Below, in pieces: positions 1-6,511 of a stretch of DNA of 8,640 bases. This DNA comes from Chromatiales bacterium (GTDB taxonomy: Bacteria; Pseudomonadota; Gammaproteobacteria; Thiohalomonadales; Thiohalomonadaceae), in assembly GCA_029864785.1 (NCBI GenBank), contig JAOTST010000050.1:1-8640 (forward strand), in the 5' to 3' direction. The stretch's first letter is position 1; every line of letters begins with the position of its first letter. The notes under the pieces are model-generated. The model was given only the letters and a program-made list of their open reading frames with translations, had not been told where the DNA came from and ran no database searches. Made by a program: the position numbers and the translations under genes.

Positions 1-1
1 C

Positions 2-943
2 TTTCTTGAATTCCGAGAGATTGCAAAGCCAACGCCGAAGGATAATGAGGTACTGGTAAAGATTCATGCCGCATCCATAAATTCATGGGACTGGGAGCTC
101 TTGCAGGGCGTACCGTTTGTAAATCGCATCATGGCTGGGCTCTTTAAGCCGACAAAAATAACAATCCTCGGGTGTGACATCGCCGGAGAGGTGGAGGCGG
201 TGGGTAAAAATATAACGCAGTTTCAGCCGGGTGATGAGGTTTTTGGTGACCTCTCTGCAAGCGGCTGGGGCGGTTTTGCCGAATATGTCGCGGTTCCTGA
301 AAAGAGTATATTACTGAAACCGTCCAATATGACATTCGAGCAGGCAGCAGCCGTACCCCAAGCGGGACTCCTTGCATTGCAGGGACTTCGCTATAAAGGC
401 GAAATAAAACCGGGACAAAAGATTTTGATTAATGGTGCCTCGGGTGGCACGGGTACGTTTGCGGTGCAGATTGCTAAATCATTCGGGGCTGAAGTGACGG
501 GTGTTTGCAGTACAGAAAAAGTAGATTTGGTTCTTTCGGTTGGTGCAGATCACGTGATCGACTACAGGCAGGAAGATTTCACCCAAAACGGTCAGAAATA
601 CGACATGATTCTTGATGTTCAGGCACGCCATTCCATTTTCGATTACAGGCGTTCATTAAGCCACAAAGGAAGGTACGCCTTTGTTGGCGGCACCAACTCT
701 AGAGCTTCTCAAACGCTCTTTATTGGACCATTTATTTCTCTGTTTGGAAGCAGGAAAATGGGGCTCATGCTACATAAAGCAAACAAGGGTTTAGATTTTA
801 TGGCGGAGCTTCTTGAGGCGGGAAAAGTGGTACCCATTATTGATCGATGTTACCCGTTAAGTGAGGTAGCTGATGCCATGCGCTACTATATCGAAGGACG
901 TGCCCGAGGAAAGATTGTTATCACTGTGAAAGAGACATTATGA
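2..943 (+). CDS. NAD(P)-dependent MDR-family oxidoreductase (quinone oxidoreductase-like), 5' end outside window
   Basis: The frame is open from the window's left edge and encodes 313 residues, beginning FLEFREIAKPTPKDNEV. Aligned to the paralogue that follows, it lacks only about 13 N-terminal residues, giving roughly 326 aa in all, normal for the medium-chain dehydrogenase/reductase superfamily. The N-terminal GroES-like domain is followed by a glycine-rich dinucleotide-binding motif NGASGGTGTFAVQIAK (about 431-478), typical of NADPH-using quinone or enone reductases. I see no structural-zinc cysteine cluster, which favours the zinc-free quinone-oxidoreductase branch. The C-terminus (GRARGKIVITVKETL) is the usual family ending. 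The stop codon overlaps the next gene's ATG by 4 bp, suggesting translational coupling. A TTG codon at 101 could be mistaken for the start, but homologous sequence upstream shows it is internal. The cytosolic reduction of a quinone or alpha,beta-unsaturated carbonyl is family inference; the substrate is unknown. Confidence 0.9.
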   Translation, partial: FLEFREIAKPTPKDNEVLVKIHAASINSWDWELLQGVPFVNRIMAGLFKPTKITILGCDIAGEVEAVGKNITQFQPGDEVFGDLSASGWGGFAEYVAVPEKSILLKPSNMTFEQAAAVPQAGLLALQGLRYKGEIKPGQKILINGASGGTGTFAVQIAKSFGAEVTGVCSTEKVDLVLSVGADHVIDYRQEDFTQNGQKYDMILDVQARHSIFDYRRSLSHKGRYAFVGGTNSRASQTLFIGPFISLFGSRKMGLMLHKANKGLDFMAELLEAGKVVPIIDRCYPLSEVADAMRYYIEGRARGKIVITVKETL

Positions 944-1418
944 AAGCGATTGTCTATACAAAATATGGAACGCCAGATGTTCTTCAGCTTAAAGAGATAG
1001 CGAAGCCTATCCCGAAAGCGAATGAAGTGCTCATAAAAATATATGCGACAACGGTAAATAGAACAGATTGCGCTACGATTAGTGCGATCCCGTTTTTTGC
1101 GAGAATTGTAACGGGTCTGTTCAAACCAAAAAGAGAAACCCCAGGAACTGAATTTTCTGGAGAGATTGAAAGAATAGGTAAAAATGTAACATCACTTATA
1201 ACGCCGCTTATCAGCCTACTCATTGGTAGAACAAAAACGATATTCCCAATACCTATAGATATTGGGGAAGTGTGCTTTTAATCAAAAAGATGATTGAAGA
1301 GGGGAAATTCAAGGCGCTTATCGATAGAGAGTACCCGCTAGATCAAATTATTGAGGCGTATCGGTATGTTAAAAAGGGAGGCAAAACCGGAAATGTCGTC
1401 ATCACAGTGGAACATTGA
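940..1418 (+). pseudogene. Degenerate MDR-family oxidoreductase (internal deletion plus frameshift)
   Basis: The ATG overlaps the preceding gene's TGA. The first 84 or so residues (MKAIVYTKYGTPDVLQLKEIAKP...GKNVT) are a normal MDR N-terminus, clearly paralogous to the upstream gene. After GKNVT the protein jumps directly to sequence matching the C-terminal part of the family (SLITPLISLLIGR). Compared with the upstream gene this skips about 500 bp (its 221-718), including the whole glycine-rich NAD(P)-binding motif. The frame then stops with TAA at 1279-1281. The remaining C-terminus (LLIKKMIEEGKFKALIDREYPLDQIIEAYRYV...GNVVITVEH) continues in another frame from about 1275 to the TGA at 1416-1418. 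A duplicated TG in GTGTG at 1270-1274 would explain the shift. The 113-residue product cannot bind cofactor and is very probably non-functional. No insertion sequence is seen at the junction near 1192-1198. Confidence 0.88.
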
Positions 1419-1444
1419 TTCATGAGCGATATTTTTATCATAAT
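1415..1444 (+). promoter_or_regulatory. Possible sigma70 promoter for the exonuclease gene
   Basis: TTGATT (1415-1420, 4/6 match to the -35 consensus) and CATAAT (1439-1444, 5/6 match to -10) are separated by 18 bp. Transcription would start near 1451, leaving a leader of roughly 14 nt before the ATG at 1465. The -35 overlaps the end of the broken MDR gene. This is a weak pattern match only; read-through from upstream is equally possible. Confidence 0.3.
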
Positions 1445-1464
1445 GATTAAGTTAGAAATGCTCC

Positions 1465-2076
1465 ATGTCTAAGGCCGGTACGGTTATTGTGCTCGATTTC
1501 GAGACGACAGGTCTATCCCCTGACATGGGAGACCGTGCTATTGAGATTGGAGCAATCTGTATTGAGAACGGTGAAATAATAGGGCGATTTCAGCAGTTGA
1601 TGAACCCAGGCAGGCGAGTCGATAGTTTTATTGAGGAGTACACAGGGATCACCAACAAGATGCTGGAAGATGCGCCGCCCTGTAGTGAGGTGATGAACCA
1701 GTTTGCCGATTTTATTGGTGATTATAATCTGGTTGCCCATAACTCATCATTCGATAGACGCTTTCTTGATGCGGAGCTAGCTAAAATATCTCGGAAATAT
1801 ACAGGGCAGTTTGCCTGTTCGATGCTTGCCGCACGAAGAGTCTATCCTGATGCCCCCAATCACAAGCTGGGTACGTTGGTTGAGTATGTCAATATTCCAT
1901 CCGATGGTTCCTTTCACCGGGCGTTGTTCGATTCAGAGATGACTGCCAAGCTGTGGCTTGCGATGTTAGATGAACTTGGTGAGCGCTACGATTTAATGGA
2001 TATCCCCTTTGCTCTGATGCAAAAGCTTACCAAAACGCCAAAAAGATCGGTTCATAAATTGCTACAAAATCAGTAG
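1465..2076 (+). CDS. DEDDh-family 3'-5' exonuclease (DnaQ/PolC epsilon-like)
   Basis: The 203-residue protein carries all the signature residues of the DnaQ-like RNase T/exonuclease fold. Exo I is LDFETTG with D11 and E13, Exo II is AHNSSFDRRFL with D97, and Exo III is HRALFDSE with H151 and D156. The H-x4-D spacing places it in the DEDDh subgroup, which uses two metal ions to remove nucleotides from 3' ends of DNA or RNA. The protein is little more than the catalytic domain plus a C-terminal tail of about 35 residues rich in K and R (QKLTKTPKRSVHKLLQNQ), with no polymerase, helicase or GIY-YIG domain. It is therefore a free-standing nuclease rather than a replicase subunit, and whether it is the epsilon proofreader or a repair or RNA enzyme cannot be told. 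The ATG at 1465 sits just before the conserved domain; its Shine-Dalgarno is poor (around AAGTTAGA), so expression may be low. Confidence 0.9.
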   Translation: MSKAGTVIVLDFETTGLSPDMGDRAIEIGAICIENGEIIGRFQQLMNPGRRVDSFIEEYTGITNKMLEDAPPCSEVMNQFADFIGDYNLVAHNSSFDRRFLDAELAKISRKYTGQFACSMLAARRVYPDAPNHKLGTLVEYVNIPSDGSFHRALFDSEMTAKLWLAMLDELGERYDLMDIPFALMQKLTKTPKRSVHKLLQNQ

Positions 2077-2143
2077 CTCGATCATGTCGAACATTCAGAT
2101 TCTGACTACTAAAATGAGTTCTCTCCACAAGTAAATAAAAACT

Positions 2144-2157
2144 AGCTATAAATAGCT
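2144..2157. promoter_or_regulatory. Perfect inverted repeat AGCTATAAATAGCT upstream of marR-type gene
   Basis: Two 6-bp arms, AGCTAT and ATAGCT, flank a 2-bp AA spacer. The element ends one base before the candidate -35 box at 2159, a position suited to an activator or an UP-element-like contact. Its sequence differs from the two TAGTAAG-type operators downstream, so a different protein would be expected to bind. A small AT-rich palindrome can occur by chance. Confidence 0.35.
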
Positions 2158-2158
2158 C

Positions 2159-2187
2159 TTGCCAAAATTAGTAAGGCGGCTTACTAT
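2159..2187 (+). promoter_or_regulatory. Candidate sigma70 promoter of the MarR-RND operon
   Basis: TTGCCA (2159-2164, 5/6 match to TTGACA) and TACTAT (2182-2187, 4/6 match to TATAAT) are separated by exactly 17 bp. An inverted repeat occupies the spacer and part of the -10, so a bound regulator would block polymerase. Transcription would start near 2194, about 22 nt before the ATG at 2216. TATTAT at 2185-2190 is a better -10 on its own but would be 20 bp from this -35. Confidence 0.5.
2169..2186. promoter_or_regulatory. Putative MarR operator O1
   Basis: TAGTAAGGCGGCTTACTA is an 18-bp inverted repeat with perfect 7-bp arms (TAGTAAG and CTTACTA) around GCGG. Its length and symmetry suit a MarR dimer placing recognition helices in successive major grooves. 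It lies across the promoter spacer and into the -10 region. A second copy, identical at 15 of 18 positions, lies 28 bp downstream, which makes chance unlikely. Confidence 0.65.
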
Positions 2188-2196
2188 TATCTCATC

Positions 2197-2214
2197 TAGT
2201 AAGGAGCCTAACTA
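2197..2214. promoter_or_regulatory. Putative MarR operator O2, overlapping the Shine-Dalgarno
   Basis: TAGTAAGGAGCCTAACTA matches O1 at 15 of 18 positions and is itself an inverted repeat (TAGTAAGG against CCTAACTA, one mismatched pair). The AAGGAG Shine-Dalgarno of the downstream regulator gene (2201-2206, 9 nt before the ATG) is embedded in it. The site therefore serves translation and probably repressor binding at once. Binding by the adjacent MarR protein is inferred from position and symmetry. Confidence 0.6.
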
Positions 2215-2215
2215 A

Positions 2216-2737
2216 ATGAAGCGTCTGATTCCCAATGAATCAATCAAATGTTCAATCCTCTCAATGTTGAAGGAGCGCGTACCTGATATTGATATAGATT
2301 TTGGTGCTGTCAAACTGACAATGCAGTTGGCGACCTTGTCTCAACAGAGTCTACATCTATTTGAAGGTCACTTTGCTCAATGGGGCCTATCGCAGGGGCG
2401 TTTCACCATCATGATGTTGCTCCTCAATATGCCCGATAACGAATGGACCCCGGTCAAACTGGCTGAGGCGACTGGTGTGACCAAGGCGACAGTGACTGGA
2501 CTTCTAAAAAATCTGGAACGTGATGGTCATGTATTGCGCCAACCCCATGAGACTGATCGACGCAAGACGCGCCTCACACTATCAGATGCAGGTAAGACAT
2601 TGATGCAGTCGGTGATTCCTGCCCACTTTAGCCAAATCAGCAGTTATTACAAACACCTGACCAAAAAGCAGATGAAGCAGATTAGTGAATCACTTGAGTT
2701 GCTTCAGCAGACAATTAATTCAGCATCAAACAGTTAA
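2216..2737 (+). CDS. MarR-family winged-helix transcriptional regulator
   Basis: This 173-residue protein has the MarR architecture: N-terminal dimerisation helices, a helix-turn-helix with recognition helix in TPVKLAEATGVTKATVTGLLKNLERDGHV (about 78-106), and a wing RQPHETDRRKTRLTLSDAGK (about 108-127) carrying the DRR motif typical of the family. A C-terminal helical segment completes the dimer domain. It is slightly longer than the usual 140-150 aa because of an N-terminal helix of about 25 residues. As the first gene of a five-gene operon preceded by paired inverted repeats, it most likely represses its own operon until a small, often lipophilic or aromatic, ligand releases it. C12 is the only cysteine I notice, so a redox switch is not obvious. 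The ATG is supported by AAGGAG at optimal spacing. The inducing ligand is unknown. Confidence 0.93.
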   Translation: MKRLIPNESIKCSILSMLKERVPDIDIDFGAVKLTMQLATLSQQSLHLFEGHFAQWGLSQGRFTIMMLLLNMPDNEWTPVKLAEATGVTKATVTGLLKNLERDGHVLRQPHETDRRKTRLTLSDAGKTLMQSVIPAHFSQISSYYKHLTKKQMKQISESLELLQQTINSASNS

Positions 2738-2761
2738 TAAAATAGAGAAAGGAGAAAAAGC

Positions 2762-3172
2762 ATGTCATCAACAATAAAACGCTCAATCGGAATCTGGGTT
2801 GTATCCATTATTGCAGTCATCTTTGGTGGGTTAACTCTTAAATCAGGCGGCCTAGTACTGTTTACTGATGGTGAGTTCCATCAACAGCAGGGGAATTATG
2901 TTCCATTTGTGGTTTGGTTCAATTTTCTTGCAGGCTTTGCCTACATTATTGCGGCGATTGGACTCTTTAAAATGAGTCGATGGTCAGGCTATCTAGCCTA
3001 TTTTATTGCAGCGTCAACAGCCATTGTCTTTGCGTTATTTGGATTGCATGTGATGAATGGCGGTGTTTATGAGATGCAGACTGTTGCGGCAATGACGATT
3101 CGCACAGCCGTCTGGGTGGTTATCTCATGGGTCGCCTACGTGAAATTTATGCGAACCCCGTCTGTACTTTAA
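2762..3172 (+). CDS. Four-helix integral membrane protein of unknown function
   Basis: The 136-residue product is predicted from hydropathy to cross the membrane four times: about 8-26, 47-69, 75-97 and 107-126. A polar loop with GEFHQQQGN follows the first helix, and there is a short hydrophilic segment HVMNGGVYEMQ between helices three and four. There is no cleavable signal peptide, catalytic motif or metal-binding cluster. I do not recognise a named family with confidence; it resembles small membrane proteins usually left as hypothetical. A strong AAAGGAG (2748-2754) stands 7 nt before the ATG. It lies 24 bp after the MarR gene and 24 bp before the RND exporter gene, so an accessory or regulatory role for that exporter in the inner membrane is a reasonable guess, made from context only. 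Confidence 0.85.
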   Translation: MSSTIKRSIGIWVVSIIAVIFGGLTLKSGGLVLFTDGEFHQQQGNYVPFVVWFNFLAGFAYIIAAIGLFKMSRWSGYLAYFIAASTAIVFALFGLHVMNGGVYEMQTVAAMTIRTAVWVVISWVAYVKFMRTPSVL

Positions 3173-3196
3173 CAAACCACTATAAGGCATTACCAA

Positions 3197-5683
3197 ATGG
3201 TTAATAACATACGTCAAAAGTTAGAGTCTGGTTTGGGTGCTGCGGGTGACGGAATCTATCGTCATCCATGGGTAGCACTGTTGGTTATAGTGATCTTTTT
3301 CATCATGATGGCCAGTGGATTAAAAAATCTAACAATCGATACCTCTACGGAAGGATTCTTGCACGCAGATGATCCAACACTGCTCACCTACTTTGACTTT
3401 AGAGATCAGTATGGACGCGATGAGATGTTGCAGCTCACGATAGTCTCGGACAATATCTTTTCTGACCAAGTTATGAGCAAGATTAAAAATCTGCATAACG
3501 AAATTAAACACAACGTACCCCATTTAAATGATGTTACCAGCCTTATTAATGCTAGAAACACCACGGGTAATAAGGGGGCACTGATAGTCGATGATTTGAT
3601 TGCAGATGATGCCTGGCCGCAAACATTAGAAGATTGGCAGCGTATTAAAACAGTTGCCATTGCTAACCCTATTTACAAAAATTTGCTGCTTTCTGAAGAT
3701 GGAACGATCACCACTATTGCAATAAAGACCAATGCCTACTCTGATGGAGAGGAGCAGAGTTCTGATGCACTTCTTGAGGGTGGTGATGAGCTATTTTCTG
3801 AGGAGAGTGGGGTAGATGGTGCGGTTGTCGAAGAACGCTTGCCTTTAAGCGATAAAGAGAATGGTGAACTTGTTAAAGCCATCTCCGATATTGTTCAGCA
3901 TTATCAATCCGATGATTTCAAGATCTATCTTGCGGGTGGTCCGGTAGTAACGGCGACCCTAAAGAATGCGATGACAACCAATATGAAACGATTTGTGGTG
4001 ACTGCTATTGCCACAATTGCACTGATTCTATTTGTACTATTTAGAAGAGTTTCGGGCGTTGTGCTACCGCTGCTAACGGTTGTCCTTTCAGTTCTCTCTA
4101 CTGTTGGATTAATGGGGCACCTTGGAATCCCCATTAAATTACCCACACAGATTCTTCCTTCATTTTTATTGGCGGTTGGTGTGGGAGCCTCGGTTCATCT
4201 ATTAGCTATATTCTATCGTCGACTACAGCATAATTCATCGCCAGAATATCCGCGTGGCGATGCTCGTGATGCCATTGCATATGCTACAAGTCATTCTGGA
4301 TTGGCAATCTTGATGACGTCCATCACTACTGCGGCAGGTCTGGCATCGTTTGCAGGTTCAGGGGTTGCTCCAGTAAGTGATTTAGGTTACATCGCCGCAT
4401 CAGGTGTGATGATCTCATTTGTTTTTGTGATATTTATGACACCTATTCTAGTCTCTATATTTTCGATTCAATCGACAATAGATTATTCCCATGATGGCGA
4501 ACATAACAAGGATAGTTGGATTGATGATGCCTTGGTATGGATTGCCTCATTTTCTATACATAATAGCGGCAAGATTATTGTCGTTAGCGTATTGATTCTT
4601 ATATTTAGTTTTATCGGTGTCAGCCAGGTGCGCTTCTCACATGAACCATATAAATGGTTACCTGAAGATGAACCCTCGCGTATCGCTACTGAGTTTGTTA
4701 ATGAGCATATGAAAGGTGCCAGCTCTGCTGAAATTGTGATCGATACCGGTAGAGAGAATGGCCTATATGACCCTAAAGTTATGCAAGGGATCTCGCAGCT
4801 TGGAAAAGAGCTTGAGACGATTCAATATAAAGATCTCTATGTGGGGAAGACGTTGTCACTGGCGGATACGCTCAAGGAGATTAATAAGGCACTTAATGAG
4901 AATAAAAATGAATATTATTCAGTTCCAAATGATCGCAAATTGATTGCTCAGGAATTTTTGTTATTTGAAAATAGCGGTTCAGATGACCTGGAAGATATGG
5001 TTGACAGCCAGTTTCAGCAGAGTCGCTTCACTATCAAGATGCCTTGGGGTGATAGCGTTAATTACGATGTTTTTGTTGCCAAAATCGAAGATAAATTTAA
5101 TTCAATTTTAGGTGATGATGTCACTGTTACAGTAACTGGTATGGCCGTGTTGTTAGGGGAGACTGTCGTGCTCGCGATGAAGAGCATGGCTGATGGCTAT
5201 CTTATTGCAGCAACTATTATCACCTTTATGATGATTATATTGCTAGGAAACATTCGTATGGGATTGTTTAGCATGATCCCTAATCTAACACCGATCATCT
5301 TTATCCTTGGATTAATGGGGTGGTTTGATCTGAGATTGGATCTCTTTACGATGCTAATCGGTTCCATTGCGATAGGACTTGCGGTGGATGACACCATTCA
5401 CTTTATGCATAACTATCGTCGCTACTATAAGGAGTATGGAGATCTGGAACGGGCGGTTAAAGAGACACTGCTATCTACAGGGCGAGCCATGCTGGTGACA
5501 TCTATTGTGCTCTCCACCGGCTTCTACCTCTATATGTTCTCGACACTCAATATCCTCTTTAACTTTGGTCTGCTAACCGGTACGGCGATTGTGGTAGCAC
5601 TGCTATCCGATTTCTTCCTGGCACCCGCTATGCTGCAACAGCTACATAAATACAACCTCATCAAAAGTCATGATGAATATTAA
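3197..5683 (+). CDS. RND-superfamily exporter (MMPL/COG1033-like), 12 transmembrane segments
   Basis: The 828 residues show the duplicated RND plan. TM1 (about 24-42) is followed by a periplasmic domain (about 43-260), then TM2-6 (about 266-424). TM7 (about 459-477) is followed by a second periplasmic domain (about 478-660), then TM8-12 (about 668-812). At 828 aa it is shorter than the roughly 1,030-aa AcrB-type drug pumps and matches the lipid/hydrophobe branch (MmpL, HpnN and COG1033-type exporters). TM10 carries GLAVDDTIHFM with adjacent acids D731 and D732, the expected proton-relay site. The equivalent TM4 motif reads AVGVGASVHLL and has no acid. The first periplasmic domain contains a very acidic low-complexity stretch (about 183-221). 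No membrane-fusion protein or TolC homologue is encoded nearby; a LolA-like protein and an outer-membrane barrel follow instead. Probable function: proton-driven extraction or export of a lipid or other hydrophobic molecule from the inner membrane. Substrate unknown. Confidence 0.93.
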   Translation: MVNNIRQKLESGLGAAGDGIYRHPWVALLVIVIFFIMMASGLKNLTIDTSTEGFLHADDPTLLTYFDFRDQYGRDEMLQLTIVSDNIFSDQVMSKIKNLHNEIKHNVPHLNDVTSLINARNTTGNKGALIVDDLIADDAWPQTLEDWQRIKTVAIANPIYKNLLLSEDGTITTIAIKTNAYSDGEEQSSDALLEGGDELFSEESGVDGAVVEERLPLSDKENGELVKAISDIVQHYQSDDFKIYLAGGPVVTATLKNAMTTNMKRFVVTAIATIALILFVLFRRVSGVVLPLLTVVLSVLSTVGLMGHLGIPIKLPTQILPSFLLAVGVGASVHLLAIFYRRLQHNSSPEYPRGDARDAIAYATSHSGLAILMTSITTAAGLASFAGSGVAPVSDLGYIAASGVMISFVFVIFMTPILVSIFSIQSTIDYSHDGEHNKDSWIDDALVWIASFSIHNSGKIIVVSVLILIFSFIGVSQVRFSHEPYKWLPEDEPSRIATEFVNEHMKGASSAEIVIDTGRENGLYDPKVMQGISQLGKELETIQYKDLYVGKTLSLADTLKEINKALNENKNEYYSVPNDRKLIAQEFLLFENSGSDDLEDMVDSQFQQSRFTIKMPWGDSVNYDVFVAKIEDKFNSILGDDVTVTVTGMAVLLGETVVLAMKSMADGYLIAATIITFMMIILLGNIRMGLFSMIPNLTPIIFILGLMGWFDLRLDLFTMLIGSIAIGLAVDDTIHFMHNYRRYYKEYGDLERAVKETLLSTGRAMLVTSIVLSTGFYLYMFSTLNILFNFGLLTGTAIVVALLSDFFLAPAMLQQLHKYNLIKSHDEY

Positions 5684-5698
5684 TTGGAGTACGATTAA

Positions 5699-6499
5699 AT
5701 GAATAGATTATCTAAAAATATTATTGCCGGTATGAGTTTGCTGATTATCAGCTTGCCACTCGTTGCTGTCGAACTCACAGCACGTCAGATTATGGATAAG
5801 GTCGATGCACGAGCAGAGGGTAATAACAAAGTGAGCGATATGACCATGACTTTGATCGATAAGCGTGGCAGTAGGCGGGTACGCTCAATTCGCAGCTATA
5901 CCAAGAACAGAGGTGAGGATGAGATGCGAGCGATGTTTTTCCTCTCGCCAGCCGATGTGAAAAATACAGCCTTTCTTACTTACGAATATGGTGATAACCG
6001 TGATGATGATCAGTGGCTCTATCTACCCGCACTGCGTAAATCAAAACGGATTGCTGCATCTGACAAGAGTGGTAGTTTTATGGGATCGGATTTTAACTAC
6101 TCTGATATGACTACGCCTGATCTTAATAAATATTCATACAAAATCCTTAAACAGATGGATGTGCGTGGCAGTAAAACATGGGTGATTGAATCTACTCCTA
6201 AAAATCAGGCGGAGATTGATGAGACAGGTTACAAAAAGGGGATGATCTTTGTGCGTCAGGATAATTTTATGGTGGTGCGAGGCATACGCTGGGTAGCTGA
6301 TAGTAAAGAGATGAAATATCTAGATATTCCTCAGATCAAACAGATTGATGGGATCTGGGTTGCGCTCAAGATGACCATGACGACTAAAAAGGGTAAAAGT
6401 ACGTTACACAAAACAGAGCTTAAATTTGAAAATAATCGTTTTAATCAAGATCTAAATGAGTCGATGTTTACCGTTCGACAGATTGAAAAAGGTTTATAA
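5699..6499 (+). CDS. LolA-like periplasmic protein, outer-membrane lipoprotein-sorting family (COG2834)
   Basis: The 266-residue precursor starts with a Sec signal peptide (NRLSK, then the hydrophobic IIAGMSLLIISLPLVA) with likely cleavage after A23. There is no lipobox cysteine, so the mature protein should be soluble in the periplasm. The body matches the family annotated as outer-membrane lipoprotein-sorting protein: LTARQIMDKVDAR at the mature N-terminus, the conserved DDQWLYLPALRKSKRIAASDKSGSFMGSDFNYSDM segment around 103-137, and repeated beta-strand pattern through the C-terminal half. Members are thought to adopt the half-barrel LolA/LppX fold that cradles acyl chains. Genes of this family commonly sit beside RND/MMPL exporters, as here (15-bp gap upstream, 12 bp downstream). 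It is probably a shuttle that takes hydrophobic cargo from the exporter towards the outer membrane. It is not LolA itself, which is smaller and not found in such operons. TTGGAG lies 9 nt before the ATG. Confidence 0.88.
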   Translation: MNRLSKNIIAGMSLLIISLPLVAVELTARQIMDKVDARAEGNNKVSDMTMTLIDKRGSRRVRSIRSYTKNRGEDEMRAMFFLSPADVKNTAFLTYEYGDNRDDDQWLYLPALRKSKRIAASDKSGSFMGSDFNYSDMTTPDLNKYSYKILKQMDVRGSKTWVIESTPKNQAEIDETGYKKGMIFVRQDNFMVVRGIRWVADSKEMKYLDIPQIKQIDGIWVALKMTMTTKKGKSTLHKTELKFENNRFNQDLNESMFTVRQIEKGL

Positions 6500-6511
6500 G
6501 GGTATATTGCT

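Noticed and set aside
101..103. TTG as the start codon of the first MDR gene
   Set aside because: Thirty-three upstream codons in the same frame align with the N-terminus of the following paralogue, so TTG is an internal leucine.
1185..1200. Insertion-sequence scar as the cause of the MDR deletion
   Set aside because: No terminal inverted repeats, target-site duplication or transposase fragment is visible at the junction.
984..1223. A minus-strand open frame within the broken MDR gene
   Set aside because: It is antisense to sequence with clear MDR homology and its protein shows no family resemblance.
2095..2105. Inverted repeat TCAGATTCTGA after the exonuclease gene as a terminator
   Set aside because: The 5-bp arms have a 1-nt loop, too tight for an RNA hairpin, and no T-run follows.
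2077..2215. Riboswitch or small RNA in the region before the MarR gene
   Set aside because: The repeats are short, perfectly spaced DNA palindromes at promoter positions, and the predicted leader is only about 22 nt, too short for a riboswitch.
3925..4146. Minus-strand open frame inside the RND exporter, rich in T and V
   Set aside because: It is the complement of transmembrane codons of the exporter and has no independent start signal.
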